Positions 8,460-19,133 are shown, counted from the stretch's first letter. The stretch: DNA of 64,000 nucleotides from Desulfuromonadales bacterium (GCA_014860225.1 JACZKE010000046.1:62001-126000), one strand, 5' to 3'. Numbers and translations: made by a program. Notes: generated by a model from the sequence alone, not told the origin.

Positions 8460-9695
8460 TCAATGTTCCTGGGTAACCTGTCCTTTATCCAGCTCAAAGG
8501 CTGCATGCAGGACGCGGACAGCAAGTTCAGTGTACTTGTCATCGATAACACAGGACACCTTGATCTCACTGGTTGAAATCATCTGGATATTGATCCCCTC
8601 AGCAGAAAGTGTCTCAAACATTTTGCTGGCAATGCCTGAATGGGAACGCATCCCCACACCAACGATTGAGACCTTGGCGATCGACACATTGCTCTCTACA
8701 CCGGCAGCACCAATTTTGACGGCGGTTTCCTCCACAATTTTGAGCGCTTTTTTGAAATCGGCCCGTGGAACCGTGAAGGTCATATCGGTAGAGCCAGCAT
8801 GCGAGACATTCTGGATAATCATATCCACAGTAATGTTCGCCGTCGAAAGAGGCGAGAACACCTGCGCAGCAATCCCCGGCATGTCCGGCACGCGCAGCAC
8901 GGAAATCTTTGCTTCATCCTTATTATAGGTAACTCCCGAAACCAGGACCGTTTCCATATCAGCATCCTCCTTCATCACCAGTGTCCCTGGATTGTCATTT
9001 AGGCTGGAACGTACATGAACGACGACATTGTACTTCTTGGCAAATTCGACTGAACGGATCTGCAAAACCTTGGACCCGAGTGAGGCCATTTCGAGCATTT
9101 CGTCATAAGAGATCTTTTCCATCTTGGAGGCCTCGGCCACAATCCGGGGATCAGTGGTATAAACACCATCGACGTCGGTCAGGATTTCGCAGACATCTGC
9201 GTGCAGCGCCGCTGCAACGGCTACTGCAGAGGTATCGGAACCGCCGCGCCCCAAAGTGGTAATATTGTTGTCGCGATCTATTCCCTGGAATCCCGCAACG
9301 ATAACTATCGTGCCATTCTGCAGGTCTTCACGAATGTTGGTATCCTGAATCTCTTCGATGCGTGCTTTCGAAAAAGAGTTGTCGGTGTAGACCGGGATCT
9401 GCCAGCCGAGATAACTCTTGGCCTTATATCCCATCGACTGCAGAGCCATCGACAGCAACGCGATGGAGACCTGTTCTCCAGCCGCGACCAGCACATCATA
9501 CTCACGCTCGCTCGGGAACTCGCACATCTCCTCGGCCAGGGCGACCAGCTTGTTGGTCTCGCCAGCCATAGCCGAGACGACAACGACCATGTCATTGCCC
9601 TCATCATAAGTACGTGCAACCCGCCGCGCTACATTCTGTATTTTTTCTACGGTCCCTACTGAGGTACCGCCATACTTCTGAACCACCAGTGCCAT
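8460..9695 (-). CDS. lysC: Aspartate kinase
   Basis: Aspartokinase phosphorylates aspartate, the first step to lysine, methionine and threonine. The 411-residue protein begins [18 protein letters not shown] (the KYGGTS signature of the amino-acid kinase fold). It has [16 protein letters not shown] for aspartate and ATP binding, and two C-terminal ACT domains (about 265-405) for feedback control. Length is that of the usual monofunctional enzyme with no homoserine dehydrogenase fused. It has its own strong promoter and about 70 nt of leader. No lysine riboswitch was recognised in that leader. Confidence 0.97.
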   Translation of the reverse strand: MALVVQKYGGTSVGTVEKIQNVARRVARTYDEGNDMVVVVSAMAGETNKLVALAEEMCEFPSEREYDVLVAAGEQVSIALLSMALQSMGYKAKSYLGWQIPVYTDNSFSKARIEEIQDTNIREDLQNGTIVIVAGFQGIDRDNNITTLGRGGSDTSAVAVAAALHADVCEILTDVDGVYTTDPRIVAEASKMEKISYDEMLEMASLGSKVLQIRSVEFAKKYNVVVHVRSSLNDNPGTLVMKEDADMETVLVSGVTYNKDEAKISVLRVPDMPGIAAQVFSPLSTANITVDMIIQNVSHAGSTDMTFTVPRADFKKALKIVEETAVKIGAAGVESNVSIAKVSIVGVGMRSHSGIASKMFETLSAEGINIQMISTSEIKVSCVIDDKYTELAVRVLHAAFELDKGQVTQEH

Positions 9696-9774
9696 CTGTG
9701 GTCAATCCTTCCTGGAGTGGACCCTTTTGAGGCCCTGCCAATGTTGAGATGTACCCTTACGGGATCAAGTGCCT

Positions 9775-9803
9775 TTAATAACAGGATTCCAGCCGGCCGT
9801 CAA
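9775..9803 (-). promoter_or_regulatory. Sigma-70 promoter of lysC-cimA
   Basis: TTGACG (9803-9798) and TATTAA (9780-9775) are separated by exactly 17 bp on the minus strand. The start would be near 9768, about 70 nt before the lysC ATG. A small CCC-gtaa-GGG hairpin lies in the leader. Confidence 0.75.
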
Positions 9804-9819
9804 AGGTTTTCACGGGACA

Positions 9820-10308
9820 TTATGTGGGTTTAACCGTGGGAAGCCATCTCCTCACAATTTGCGCCAGGAGTTCCCGGCCGCGATCGTCTCTTGCATCAAA
9901 ACAAAATTTCCGTTGCTGCGATGCAAGAGTTTCTATAGAAACGGCAATAGACGCAGGCAGCTCTTCCGTCATACGGTCTGCCCATTCGACCAGGGTCAAA
10001 CCATCGCCCTCGGCAAATTCATCATAACCAAGGTCTGCAAGATCATCTACTTGTGAGAGCCGATAGAGGTCAAAATGATAAAGAGGAAGGCGTCCATAGT
10101 GGATGTTCAGCAACGTGTAACTCGGACTGGTGACCGGTGAGGCCGTGGAAACTGCCAAACCGCTGGCGACTCCCTGAGCGAAGCAGGTCTTGCCGGCACC
10201 CAGTTCACCGTTCAAAAGCACAACCATTCCGGCAACAGCAAGTTCACCGAACAACCTTCCCAGTGCGCGCGTTTCCTCAGGAGTTCCTGTTGTCGTCTCC
10301 CACAACAC
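9820..10308 (-). CDS. tsaE: tRNA threonylcarbamoyladenosine biosynthesis ATPase TsaE
   Basis: TsaE is the ATPase that drives the TsaB-TsaD complex making the t6A modification at A37 of ANN-decoding tRNAs. The P-loop GELGAGKTCFAQGVASGL (about residues 32-49) is intact, as are SPSYTLLNIH and FDLYRL, and LTLVEWADR follows as in the family. At 162 residues it is normal in length. I prefer the GTG at 10308 (GGAG 8 nt upstream) to the TTG at 10311. It ends the tilS-to-tsaE gene run, just before the lysC promoter. Confidence 0.94.
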   Translation of the reverse strand: MLWETTTGTPEETRALGRLFGELAVAGMVVLLNGELGAGKTCFAQGVASGLAVSTASPVTSPSYTLLNIHYGRLPLYHFDLYRLSQVDDLADLGYDEFAEGDGLTLVEWADRMTEELPASIAVSIETLASQQRKFCFDARDDRGRELLAQIVRRWLPTVKPT

Positions 10309-10313
10309 CAAAG

Positions 10314-10763
10314 TTACTCCCCCATGCTACGGATAATATCAAGGCGGGCAACAACTCCGACCATCCGGCCGTCAGAAACAACCGGGATCAGGTGCACCTT
10401 ATTGTCCACCATCAAACTGGCCACTGTAGCAACCGGGGTGTCAGGAGAGCAGGTAACCACATCTCTTGAGCAGATTTCACCGACTTTGCGAGCCGTAACC
10501 TTACGCACCTCTTCCGTGAATTTTTTTGGGCTTTCCAGATAGATAACCCAGTCAAAAAGAGAAATCACGGTAGGAATGTGCAGAGGTTTATCCTGCTCGA
10601 CAAGATCTGTCTGGGTGACCATGCCAACCAGCATGCCATCATCATCTACCACCGGCATGGCATTGACATTGTGCTCGACAAAGGTTTTTGCCAGGGCCTT
10701 GATCTCAGTATCCAGATGAACGGTGTAAATTTCCGTCGTCATGATATCGCCAGCTGTCAGCAT
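10314..10763 (-). CDS. CBS-domain pair protein
   Basis: A 149-residue soluble protein that consists of two CBS domains. The first spans about 5-60 (MTTEIYTVHLDTEIKALA, then NAMPVVDDDGMLVGMVTQTD); the second about 92-149 (VVTCSPDTPVATVASLM, then HLIPVVSDGRMVGVVARLDI). Paired CBS domains bind adenine nucleotides and act as energy or ligand sensors. It directly abuts nnr, the stop of nnr being followed at once by this ATG. No catalytic domain is fused, so the partner protein is unknown. A regulatory role is inferred from the fold. Confidence 0.93.
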   Translation of the reverse strand: MLTAGDIMTTEIYTVHLDTEIKALAKTFVEHNVNAMPVVDDDGMLVGMVTQTDLVEQDKPLHIPTVISLFDWVIYLESPKKFTEEVRKVTARKVGEICSRDVVTCSPDTPVATVASLMVDNKVHLIPVVSDGRMVGVVARLDIIRSMGE

Positions 10764-12320
10764 TTAACTCTCCCTCGATAAAGCCTGCCGTGCGGCAGGG
10801 ATCTCAAACATAACGTCAGTGGCCAGCAATCCGGCATCGCCAAAGGTCGCCAACAGTTGATCGGCAGCAAGACCATGCAGATAAACACCAAGGGCTGCGG
10901 CGTTCAGGGCTGAGAGTCCCTGGGCCAGCAAACTACCGATCAGTCCGGTTAAAACATCTCCCATGCCGCCACTGGCCAAGCCTGCGTGCCCGGTGCTATT
11001 AATGTAAACTTTTCCGTCAGGCGATGCCGTCAAAGTCCGGGCACCTTTGAGGACCAATACCACACGGTGACGTACCGCGAAATCCCTCGCCACACCAAAA
11101 CGGTCGGCCTGGATCTCAAGCGTCGACAGTCCCGTTAAGCGCGCCATTTCACCAGGATGTGGAGTCAAGATGATCGCCCGATCCGCTTGATGATCAAGGA
11201 TATGCAGGTGTCCGCACAACGCGGTCAGACCATCAGCATCTATCACCATCGGCAGATCAGAGTCGTTCACCAACCGACGAATCAAAGCACCGGTTTCGTC
11301 ACCGAGTCCCAAGCCCGGACCGACAGCCAGAGCCTGCTTCCCTTCAGCCAGAGCCAGCAATCTATCGAAAGCCTGCAGACTGATCTCTCCTTCGAAATCG
11401 GCCATAGGCACAGCCATGACTTCGGTCAAGCGTGAGGCGATCGTCGGCTGAATACTATGCGGGCAGGCCAACGTTACCAGGCCGGCACCACCTCGCAAGC
11501 CTGACTCGGCAGCCATGACCGCAGCACCACATTTCCCTGTGGATCCAGCCACCACCAGAAGATGACCAAAGGTTCCCTTGTGACCATCGCGGCTGCGCAC
11601 CGGCAACCATCTCTTGGCCTCTGCGGCATCGACCAACAGGCAGTTTGCCGAAGCCTGCGCAGCAATCTTCTCTGGAATGCCGATATCGACAGTTACCAGT
11701 TCGCCGATTAGACCGTTGCCCGGGTAACTCACTTGACCGACCTTGGGAAAGGCAAAAGAGACTGTTAAAGTTGCATTGACTGCCGCACCTGGGACCTGCC
11801 CGGTGGAAGCATCTATTCCTGAAGGGATATCAACAGCTACCACCGGGACCGACTGCTTATTAAGCCACTCGACAGCCTTCAGATAAAGACCTTCGACTGG
11901 TTTGGCAAGACCGGTACCGAACAAAGCATCAACCAACACCGAAAACTCACCAAGCTCCGCCAAGGACCTTTCCAAACCCTTTACGCTTGGAGTAAAGGTG
12001 ACCCGACCGCCGCAATTCTCAAGTATTAACAGGTGCACTGCAGCATCGCCCTTGATGGCTGCACGTTCTGCAAGGACCAGGGTTTGCACATTCCAACCTT
12101 TGTTTAGCAGATGCCTGGCAATCACATATCCGTCGCCACCATTATTGCCTTTACCAGCGAGGATCAAAGCCCGTGGTGAACCTGTCAACGAGAATCTTTG
12201 GATAATTTCTGCAGCAGCGCATCGACCGGCATTCTCCATCAACACGACCCCGGGGATACCGATATCGTCGATTGTCTTATGATCAATCTCCTGCATTTGT
12301 TCAGCTGTCAGGACTTTCAT
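10764..12320 (-). CDS. nnr: Bifunctional NAD(P)H-hydrate epimerase / ADP-dependent dehydratase
   Basis: Repairs NAD(P)H damaged by hydration. The N-terminal YjeF_N epimerase domain (about residues 1-215) starts VLTAEQMQEIDHKTIDD and has ILAGKGNNGGDGYVIARHL. The C-terminal dehydratase (about 225-510) is a ribokinase-fold enzyme with NSTGHAGLASGGMGDVLTG, holding the GD pair of the active site. The 518-residue fused form is the common bacterial arrangement. The start overlaps the acpS stop as ATGA. The gene sits between acpS and the CBS protein in a housekeeping operon. Confidence 0.96.
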   Translation of the reverse strand: MKVLTAEQMQEIDHKTIDDIGIPGVVLMENAGRCAAAEIIQRFSLTGSPRALILAGKGNNGGDGYVIARHLLNKGWNVQTLVLAERAAIKGDAAVHLLILENCGGRVTFTPSVKGLERSLAELGEFSVLVDALFGTGLAKPVEGLYLKAVEWLNKQSVPVVAVDIPSGIDASTGQVPGAAVNATLTVSFAFPKVGQVSYPGNGLIGELVTVDIGIPEKIAAQASANCLLVDAAEAKRWLPVRSRDGHKGTFGHLLVVAGSTGKCGAAVMAAESGLRGGAGLVTLACPHSIQPTIASRLTEVMAVPMADFEGEISLQAFDRLLALAEGKQALAVGPGLGLGDETGALIRRLVNDSDLPMVIDADGLTALCGHLHILDHQADRAIILTPHPGEMARLTGLSTLEIQADRFGVARDFAVRHRVVLVLKGARTLTASPDGKVYINSTGHAGLASGGMGDVLTGLIGSLLAQGLSALNAAALGVYLHGLAADQLLATFGDAGLLATDVMFEIPAARQALSRES

Positions 12321-12700
12321 AGGCTTTCCAGAATGACAGTGGCAATGGCATAGTCGCCATCATGACTATAGGATAAGTGTACCACTTCCACCTTCTGTGC
12401 GGCGGCAATCTCGGCAGCACGCCCGGAAAGTTGCAAATCAGGGCGACCCAGTTCATCATTCACAACTTCCATATCTTGCCAGCTGATACCATTTCGCCAA
12501 CCGAGACCGAACGCTTTCATGCAGGATTCCTTGGCCGCAAAGCGTGCTGCCAGATGGGGCGCTGGGTCCTTTTTAGCAAGAGCATATTCACGTTCGCCAA
12601 GAGTAAAAAGCCGCTCCAGCAGAGCGGTCTTTTTATTGACGACAAACGCCCGGAAGCGTTCGACCCTGGCCAGGTCTGTTCCTAAACCGACAATTGACAT
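12317..12700 (-). CDS. acpS: Holo-[acyl-carrier-protein] synthase
   Basis: Transfers 4'-phosphopantetheine from CoA to acyl carrier protein for fatty-acid synthesis. The 127-residue protein has IVGLGTDLARVERFRAF with the Mg-binding Asp, and HLAARFAAKESCMKAFGLG with the catalytic Glu-Lys pair, both AcpS signatures. The gap to pdxJ upstream is only 2 nt and the downstream nnr start overlaps its stop, so the three are co-translated. The pdxJ-acpS neighbourhood is conserved in many proteobacteria. Confidence 0.96.
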   Translation of the reverse strand: MSIVGLGTDLARVERFRAFVVNKKTALLERLFTLGEREYALAKKDPAPHLAARFAAKESCMKAFGLGWRNGISWQDMEVVNDELGRPDLQLSGRAAEIAAAQKVEVVHLSYSHDGDYAIATVILESL

Positions 12701-12702
12701 GA

Positions 12703-13425
12703 TTAGCGCCCGTGCACCAGTTCAGCCATCTCCCGGACAGCCCGGTCCAGTCCAACAAGAACAGCCCGCGCAATGATGCTGTGTCCGATATTGAATTCCT
12801 CAACGCCGCCCAGGGCGAGGATTGGCCGGATGTTTTGATAGTTGAGACCGTGCCCGGCATTCACCCCTAAACCAAGCTTTTTCCCGGCTTTGATCGCTTC
12901 TTCGATCTTGATTAATTCTACAGTCTGTTGCTTACCTTTGGCATCACAATAAGCCCCAGTGTGGATCTCTACATAATCCGCCTTAATTCTGGCACTTGCC
13001 TTTAGCTGTTCAAGGTCAGGATCAACAAAGAGACTGACTGTGATATCAGCCTGATGCAACAGATCAATCTGTCTTGTCAGCTTATCCTTGTATTTGACAA
13101 CGTCAAGGCCGCCTTCGGTGGTTAATTCCTGGCGCTTTTCCGGAACCAGGGTCACGTAATCAGGAACAACCTTCATGGCGATCGCTACCATTTCATCAGT
13201 AGCGGCCATTTCAAGGTTCAGGTGTGTCTGAACAGTACGCCTCAGCAGCATAACATCGCGATCCAGAATGTGCCTGCGATCTTCTCGAAGATGGACCGTG
13301 ATTCCATCAGCACCAGCCAGTTCTGCTATTGCCGCAGCGGTAACCGGGTCTGGCTCGGCCCCCCTCCTGGCCTGACGAACTGTTGCGACATGGTCGACAT
13401 TGACTCCCAACCTGGTGATACTCAC
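12703..13425 (-). CDS. pdxJ: Pyridoxine 5'-phosphate synthase
   Basis: Condenses 3-amino-2-oxopropyl phosphate and deoxyxylulose phosphate to pyridoxine phosphate, the last ring-forming step of DXP-dependent vitamin B6 synthesis. The 240-residue TIM barrel starts [16 protein letters not shown], followed by PDPVTAA and [12 protein letters not shown], the family signatures, and has [15 protein letters not shown] near residue 195. The start is GTG, overlapping the glmM stop (GTGA), and GGAG lies in the glmM end. Together with trpA, trpB and trpB2 in this window it reflects the cell's need for PLP. Confidence 0.97.
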   Translation of the reverse strand: MSITRLGVNVDHVATVRQARRGAEPDPVTAAAIAELAGADGITVHLREDRRHILDRDVMLLRRTVQTHLNLEMAATDEMVAIAMKVVPDYVTLVPEKRQELTTEGGLDVVKYKDKLTRQIDLLHQADITVSLFVDPDLEQLKASARIKADYVEIHTGAYCDAKGKQQTVELIKIEEAIKAGKKLGLGVNAGHGLNYQNIRPILALGGVEEFNIGHSIIARAVLVGLDRAVREMAELVHGR

Positions 13426-14792
13426 TCTCCTGATACTCCTTCGCCGATCAAGTTTTTTACAAGCAGGGCAATTTCATTGGCCATACTAGTAATCTCAACC
13501 TGATTCTCGCCCTCCAGCATAATCCTCATCAGTGGCTCTGTTCCGGAGTAACGAATCAGCACCCGTCCGCTATCACCCAGGCGGCCCTCAATGTCTTTTA
13601 TGAGTTTGCAGACCTCAGGCATTTCCTCGATGTTGCGCCGCTCGCGTACCCGGACATTGACAAGGACCTGTGGCAGCGCCGTCATAACTGAGGCAAGTTC
13701 TGAGAGAGGCTTGCCGCTTGTCTGCAGAATCGCCAGGACCTGAAGTGCCGAGATCATACCGTCACCGGTTGTATTATGATCGAAAAACACCAGATGACCC
13801 GATTGTTCGCCGCCAAAACGGTAACCGCTACGACGCATTTCTTCAACCACGTAACGATCTCCTACGTCAGTTTTAACCACCTGTTCACCAGCTTGGCGCA
13901 AAGCGATATCGAGCCCCATATTCGACATCACAGTCCCGACAACTGTGTTATGTGGCAGAAGGTTACGCTTGATCATGTCGATACCACAAATTGCCATGAT
14001 ATGGTCGCCATCTACCTCATTGCCATGTTCATCGACAAAGATACAGCGATCAGCATCACCATCAAGCGCGATCCCCAAGTCTGCACCATGCTCACGAACT
14101 GCAGCAGAAATCACCTCGGGATGGGTAGACCCGCAGTCGGCGTTGATGTTGGTGCCGTCAGGTTTGACGCCATAGGCATACACCTTGGCTCCCAATTCTT
14201 CAAGTACAGCCGGAGCCACGCGATAAGCGGCCCCGTGCGCACAATCCAGGACGATTTTCAACCCGGTCAGGTCAAGCTCTCTGGGGAAGGTGTTTTTGAG
14301 GAAAACGATATAGCGGCCGATGGCGTCATCAACACGAAAAGCCTTGCCTACGTCTTCAGCAGTCGGCCGTAGTGAATTCATGCGGTCAGAGAAGATCAGG
14401 TCTTCGATCTGCAGTTCCAGTTCATCAGGCAGCTTAAAACCATCTCGAGCAAAGAATTTGATGCCGTTATCCTGGTAAGGGTTATGCGAAGCGGAGATCA
14501 CCACTCCGGCATCAGCACGCATCGAGGCAGTAATGAAAGCAATGCCGGGAGTCGGCAAAGGGCCGACCAGCAGGACATCAACACCCATCGAACAAATCCC
14601 TGCTGCCAGAGCATTTTCGATCATATAGCCGGACAAACGTGTATCTTTACCAATCACGATCCGGCTGCGCCGATCATCATGTTTGAAGACATAGGCAGCT
14701 GCGCGTCCTAGCTGCATGGCCATTTCCGTTGTCATCGGGTGCATATTGGCAATGCCGCGCACCCCGTCAGTACCAAAGAGTTGCTTGGCCAT
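13422..14792 (-). CDS. glmM: Phosphoglucosamine mutase
   Basis: Interconverts glucosamine-6-P and glucosamine-1-P on the way to UDP-GlcNAc for peptidoglycan and LPS. The 456-residue protein begins [17 protein letters not shown] and has the phosphoserine loop [18 protein letters not shown] near residue 100. The metal loop ALDGDADRC follows, and [12 protein letters not shown] is the C-terminal phosphate site. The ATG shares one base with the cdaR stop (TAATG), so translation is coupled. In Gram-positives GlmM binds and restrains CdaA; the cdaA-cdaR-glmM order is retained here. Confidence 0.98.
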   Translation of the reverse strand: MAKQLFGTDGVRGIANMHPMTTEMAMQLGRAAAYVFKHDDRRSRIVIGKDTRLSGYMIENALAAGICSMGVDVLLVGPLPTPGIAFITASMRADAGVVISASHNPYQDNGIKFFARDGFKLPDELELQIEDLIFSDRMNSLRPTAEDVGKAFRVDDAIGRYIVFLKNTFPRELDLTGLKIVLDCAHGAAYRVAPAVLEELGAKVYAYGVKPDGTNINADCGSTHPEVISAAVREHGADLGIALDGDADRCIFVDEHGNEVDGDHIMAICGIDMIKRNLLPHNTVVGTVMSNMGLDIALRQAGEQVVKTDVGDRYVVEEMRRSGYRFGGEQSGHLVFFDHNTTGDGMISALQVLAILQTSGKPLSELASVMTALPQVLVNVRVRERRNIEEMPEVCKLIKDIEGRLGDSGRVLIRYSGTEPLMRIMLEGENQVEITSMANEIALLVKNLIGEGVSGE

Positions 14793-15508
14793 TATTTTGT
14801 TTTTTCTCCTTCCGGGTTGACTGCTTCAGCTGGTTCTTCTGCAGGTTGTGGTGGAACATGCTTCGGGTCCTGCTGCACTATTATTTGGGCTTCGACAGTT
14901 TTCGTTTCTTTCAGATTGGTATAGTTTCCTGTGTAGTTGATCGCAACAGCCTGGGTGAAGCTTTCCTGGACATTGGTCAAATCTATTTCCTCAGTGACGA
15001 CCTCTGAAACTCCTTTGAGCTCACTCTCTGCACCGGAAACAATGACCTTCTCCGGTACGACCTTGATCGACTTGACGCTGAAACCGGAGGCAGGATCACC
15101 TTTCACGACGACACGCACAGGAACCTCTCGATCGCGGACCCGCTCCAGCTTGACATCAACATAGGAAGGGGATATTCGGGTGATTTTCAGACCCGTCGGG
15201 ATATTCAAGCTCTCTTCGAGACGTTTGAACGAGGTAACGCCTGCCGAGAGATCCTTCAGATCAACACTGAGGCTTATATCCTTTGGACTGAGATTGACCT
15301 GCAGGGTACGTGGACCACTGATCATAATCGCAACCGATGTCGGCACTTCATTGGCAATCATCAATCCTTCCGGGAGGTTCTTATACTCCAGGGGGGCGAC
15401 ATGAGTGACTTCCATGCGGCTTTCACCCATGACAAAGAACCAGAGAACGACAGCGAAGGCCAAAGAGATGAATTTCAACACCCAGTTTTCAAGAATCTTC
15501 TCGACCAT
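14792..15508 (-). CDS. cdaR: YbbR-domain protein, CdaA regulator-like
   Basis: A 238-residue protein with one N-terminal membrane helix (about residues 12-28, [16 protein letters not shown]) and extracytoplasmic YbbR-type beta repeats. In other bacteria CdaR partners with the membrane diadenylate cyclase CdaA and tunes c-di-AMP output. Repeat segments include [16 protein letters not shown] and [17 protein letters not shown]. The C-terminus is Pro/Glu-rich. It lies 2 nt downstream of cdaA and is coupled to glmM. Symbol assigned from domain and order; repeat number is lower than in some firmicute proteins. Confidence 0.85.
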   Translation of the reverse strand: MVEKILENWVLKFISLAFAVVLWFFVMGESRMEVTHVAPLEYKNLPEGLMIANEVPTSVAIMISGPRTLQVNLSPKDISLSVDLKDLSAGVTSFKRLEESLNIPTGLKITRISPSYVDVKLERVRDREVPVRVVVKGDPASGFSVKSIKVVPEKVIVSGAESELKGVSEVVTEEIDLTNVQESFTQAVAINYTGNYTNLKETKTVEAQIIVQQDPKHVPPQPAEEPAEAVNPEGEKTK

Positions 15509-15510
15509 GG

Positions 15511-16299
15511 TCAGCTCTTCTTGCCGCGCTGGCGGCGAGGTTCAAGCAGGCGCTTGAGAACTTTTTTCAACGTTGCCAGTTCAAGCTCTCGCGTCATTTT
15601 ACCACCAACTACCACGGAGATTCGCCCGGTCTCTTCAGAAACCACGATAACCACGGCATCGACCAGTTCGGTCAGGCCGATTGCAGCGCGGTGGCGAGTG
15701 CCAAAGCGTGGATCTATATCGGGGTTCTGGGTCAATGGTAAGAAACATCCGGCTCGGGTAATCCTGCCGCCCTGGATGATGACCGCCCCATCGTGAATGG
15801 GTGAAGCATGGTGAAAAATGGCATGGATCAGGTCGCTGGATGGTTTGGCATCCAGTTCAACACCGACCTCGAGAAAGTCATTGATTCCGGTTTCTCTCTC
15901 AATAACAATCAGAGCACCCAAATTTTTCTGGGAAAGGACGACACACCCCTTGCAGAGTTCATCGATGACACGGGTTTCTTCACGGAAAGAGAGATCGGCA
16001 AAAAACGGGTTACGACCTACATGAATCAGGGCCCGGCGGATATCGTGTTGGAAAAGGACGACAATTACCAGGATGATCGAAGAAAGAAAATTATCGAGAA
16101 TCCAATTGAGGGTATAGAGACCGCCGAGCTGGGATGCCACATAGATAATCAGGATAACTGCCATGCCGACCAGCATCTGCACAGCACGAGTACCCTTGAT
16201 AAGCAGGATGATCCGGTAAATGATAAAAGCGACCAGCAGGATGTCGAGCAGATCCAGAAACCACCGGAAATTTGTCAGCATCTCGAACATCCAGAACAT
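15511..16299 (-). CDS. cdaA: Diadenylate cyclase (c-di-AMP synthase)
   Basis: CdaA joins two ATP into cyclic di-AMP at the membrane. The 262-residue protein has three N-terminal membrane segments (about residues 15-100) and a DAC domain. The two catalytic motifs are intact: PIHDGAVIIQGGRI (DGA) and RFGTRHRAAIGLTE (RHR) at about 190-225. It is followed by cdaR and glmM as in Firmicutes. The first ATG (16299) has no well-placed ribosome site; ATG at 16290 has GGGGA about 8 nt upstream and may be the true start, giving 259 residues. Confidence 0.95.
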   Translation of the reverse strand: MFWMFEMLTNFRWFLDLLDILLVAFIIYRIILLIKGTRAVQMLVGMAVILIIYVASQLGGLYTLNWILDNFLSSIILVIVVLFQHDIRRALIHVGRNPFFADLSFREETRVIDELCKGCVVLSQKNLGALIVIERETGINDFLEVGVELDAKPSSDLIHAIFHHASPIHDGAVIIQGGRITRAGCFLPLTQNPDIDPRFGTRHRAAIGLTELVDAVVIVVSEETGRISVVVGGKMTRELELATLKKVLKRLLEPRRQRGKKS

Positions 16300-16319
16300 C
16301 CCCGATATTGAAAGTCACT

Positions 16320-17207
16320 TCAGTTGGCAGACCATTCTGCACCGCAACAGACGGCTTTGGCCATAAAGGCTGTATGGCGCGCAGCAGCAACATCATGTAC
16401 CCGGAAGAGGCGTGCACCTCCAGCATAACCGAGGGCAATGGTTGCCAGAGTCCCCGCAATGCGGCAGTTCGGATCGTCTTGACCCAATACCTGACCGATA
16501 AAGCTTTTGCGAGACGTACCCAACAGGATCGGTCGCCCTAACTCGGTCAAGGCAGCCGTACAGCGTAACAGCTCAAGGTTTCCGGCGACATCTTTGCCGA
16601 AACCGATCCCTGGGTCGACAGCAATTTTTTGCCGGTCAACGCCTGCAGCAACGGCAATCTCAATGCTCCTGCGAAGCGCGGCGATGACTTCAGTAACGAC
16701 ATCATCGTAGCACGTGCTCTTCTGCATCACATCAGATCTGCCGCTGGTGTGCATAACGACTACTCCGGCGCCTGAATCAGCGACCGCACCGGCCATGTCC
16801 TCATCGAAGGTCAAACCACTGATGTCATTAACAAAATCTGCGCCGGCAGCAACAGCCGCACGGGCAACAGAACTTTTCGTGGTATCGATGGACAAAGGCA
16901 GGTCGATTTCACGTCTTAGAGCTTCAATCACCGGGAGGACTCTATCCAGCTCTTCCTGAGCGCTGACCCGGCGGGCTCCTGGCCGCGTGCTCTCACCCCC
17001 GACATCGACCAGATCGGCACCCTCGGTGGCCATTCGTCTGCCTTGGTCCAGGGCCTGCTCCAGACCGAGAAAACGCCCACCGTCGGAAAACGAATCTGGT
17101 GTCACGTTGAGGATGCCCATGATGTAGGGCCGGTCAATAACGAGAGAGCAACAGCGCCCGTCTAAAGTCAGATGGTCATATTCTTGAAAGCTGACCAGGC
17201 CTGACAT
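16320..17207 (-). CDS. folP: Dihydropteroate synthase
   Basis: Joins p-aminobenzoate to dihydropterin pyrophosphate in folate synthesis and is the sulfonamide target. The TIM barrel has PYIMGILNVTPDSFSDGG, GADLVDVGGESTRPGA and, later, IAVDPGIGFGKDV and RPILLGTSRKSF, all pterin/pyrophosphate-site motifs. I start it at the ATG at 17207, which overlaps the ftsH stop by one base (TGATG). A longer frame from 17225 would run inside ftsH. This gives 295 residues. The N-terminal 25 residues before the barrel are slightly longer than usual. Confidence 0.95.
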   Translation of the reverse strand: MSGLVSFQEYDHLTLDGRCCSLVIDRPYIMGILNVTPDSFSDGGRFLGLEQALDQGRRMATEGADLVDVGGESTRPGARRVSAQEELDRVLPVIEALRREIDLPLSIDTTKSSVARAAVAAGADFVNDISGLTFDEDMAGAVADSGAGVVVMHTSGRSDVMQKSTCYDDVVTEVIAALRRSIEIAVAAGVDRQKIAVDPGIGFGKDVAGNLELLRCTAALTELGRPILLGTSRKSFIGQVLGQDDPNCRIAGTLATIALGYAGGARLFRVHDVAAARHTAFMAKAVCCGAEWSAN

Positions 17208-19072
17208 CAGACATCGCCAACACAAGGACCTTCACCGGGAGCCACAATCTCCTCGGCAACGGCCTTTTCTTTGACTTCAGCCTCATCCGGACCAAAAATC
17301 ATTGCCCTGATTTCACTGCCGTCCATATTCTCACGTTCAAGCAAGGCTTCTGAGACTTTGATCAAAGCCTCCTTGTTTTTGGAAAGGACCTCGCGGGTAC
17401 GAGCATAGTTTTCCTCAACAATTAATCTGATTTCTTCATCGATAGCGTACGCGGTTGCTTCGCTGTAATTCTTGACGTGGCCAAAGTCGCGGCCGAGGAA
17501 GACCTCCCCTTCTTTTTCGCCATAAGCCAGAGGTCCCAGTTTATCACTCATGCCCCATTCACAAACCATTTTACGGGCGATGGCAGTAGCTCGCTCCAGA
17601 TCGTTTGAGGCGCCACTGGTGACACTCTCGAAGATCAACTCCTCTGCAACCCGTCCGCCAAGGAGGGTGCGTATCTTGATATTCAAGCCGATCTTGGTTT
17701 CATTATACTTTTCCTCTTCGGGCAAATACATGGTGACGCCCATAGCCCGGCCACGCGGGATAATCGAAACTTTGTGGACCGGGTCGGCCCCCGGAGTGTA
17801 CATCGCCACCAGAGCATGTCCGGCTTCATGGTAGGCCGTCACCTTCTTTTCTTCTTCGGTGATCACCATAGAGCGCCGTTCAGCGCCCATCATGACTTTA
17901 TCTTTGGCGCTATCAAGATCCTGTCGGTTGACTTCATTCTTGTTGGCCCTTGCTGCCAGAAGAGCGGCTTCATTGACCAGGTTTTCCAGATCGGCTCCCG
18001 AGAAGCCGGGAGTGCCCTTGGCGACAACGTTGAGATCGACATCCTCTCCCAAAGGAACCTTGCGGGCATGAACCTGGAGGATCTTAAATCGGCCGCGGAC
18101 GTCAGGACGCGGCACAACTACCTGGCGGTCGAAACGTCCGGGACGCAACAGCGCAGGATCGAGAACGTCCGGTCGGTTGGTGGCAGCAATCAGGATAACA
18201 CCCTCATTCGACTCGAAACCGTCCATTTCGACCAGCAGCTGGTTGAGGGTCTGTTCGCGCTCATCGTGACCGCCACCCATACCGGCACCACGATGGCGAC
18301 CAACAGCATCGATCTCATCAATAAAGATAATACAGGGAGCGTTCTTCTTGCCCTGTACAAAAAGGTCACGCACACGACTGGCACCCACACCGACGAACAT
18401 CTCGACGAAGTCAGAACCAGAGATAGAGAAGAACGGCACTCCTGCTTCTCCGGCAATAGCTCTGCCCAACAAAGTTTTCCCGGTTCCTGGCGCGCCAACC
18501 AACAGCACACCTTTCGGGATTCGCCCACCGAGCCGTGAGAATTTTTTCGGGTCTTTCAGAAAAGAGACGACTTCTTCAAGCTCATCTTTGGCTTCGTCGA
18601 TTCCGGCCACATCATTGAAAGTGATCTTGGCCGACGATTCACTGAGCAACTTGGCGCGGCTCTTGCCGAAACTCATCGCCTTGCCACCGCCGGATTGCAT
18701 CTGCCGCATAAAGAAGATCCAGACAGCTATCAGCAACAGAATCGGCCCCCAGGAAACCATCATAGTCATCCAGAAGCTGTTAGTTTCGTCAGGTTCGGCC
18801 ATGATAGAGACCCCCTGATCCCGTAACTGGCTGATCAGGTTGGGATCATCCGGAGCATAGGTCTTAAACGATGAACCATCAGCATATGTACCTTCGAGAT
18901 TCGAGCCCTGAATTGTAACGTCGACAATTTTACCTTCTTCCAGAGCGGTTAGAAAGGTCGTATACGGTACCGGTTTGATGTCGCGGCCCTGCTGTGTCAT
19001 CATATTGAACAGCATGATCATCACCAACGAGATAACCAGCCAGAGTGCCAAATTCTTATAAAACTGATTCAC
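17207..19072 (-). CDS. ftsH: ATP-dependent zinc metalloprotease FtsH
   Basis: Membrane-anchored AAA+ protease that degrades misfolded membrane proteins and regulators. The 621-residue protein has two N-terminal membrane helices (about 7-24 and 103-122) flanking a periplasmic domain. The AAA module has Walker [11 protein letters not shown] and Walker [12 protein letters not shown], with the pore loop MFVG and second region of homology [19 protein letters not shown]. The zinc site is HEAGH near residue 418. The GTG start is preceded by GGGGG at 19080-19076. It has its own promoter and reads into folP. Confidence 0.98.
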   Translation of the reverse strand: MNQFYKNLALWLVISLVMIMLFNMMTQQGRDIKPVPYTTFLTALEEGKIVDVTIQGSNLEGTYADGSSFKTYAPDDPNLISQLRDQGVSIMAEPDETNSFWMTMMVSWGPILLLIAVWIFFMRQMQSGGGKAMSFGKSRAKLLSESSAKITFNDVAGIDEAKDELEEVVSFLKDPKKFSRLGGRIPKGVLLVGAPGTGKTLLGRAIAGEAGVPFFSISGSDFVEMFVGVGASRVRDLFVQGKKNAPCIIFIDEIDAVGRHRGAGMGGGHDEREQTLNQLLVEMDGFESNEGVILIAATNRPDVLDPALLRPGRFDRQVVVPRPDVRGRFKILQVHARKVPLGEDVDLNVVAKGTPGFSGADLENLVNEAALLAARANKNEVNRQDLDSAKDKVMMGAERRSMVITEEEKKVTAYHEAGHALVAMYTPGADPVHKVSIIPRGRAMGVTMYLPEEEKYNETKIGLNIKIRTLLGGRVAEELIFESVTSGASNDLERATAIARKMVCEWGMSDKLGPLAYGEKEGEVFLGRDFGHVKNYSEATAYAIDEEIRLIVEENYARTREVLSKNKEALIKVSEALLERENMDGSEIRAMIFGPDEAEVKEKAVAEEIVAPGEGPCVGDV

Positions 19073-19133
19073 ATTACCCCCTAAGACTAAAACACCAGGA
19101 AAATACGGCGCTTGGAGTTGAAAACGATTGAAA

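Noticed and set aside
9696-9768. Lysine riboswitch in the lysC leader
   Set aside because: The leader is only about 70 nt and has just small hairpins, too short for the lysine aptamer.
17774-18538. Plus-strand frame of 254 codons opposite ftsH
   Set aside because: Lies wholly within the AAA domain of ftsH on the other strand and has no protein-like features.
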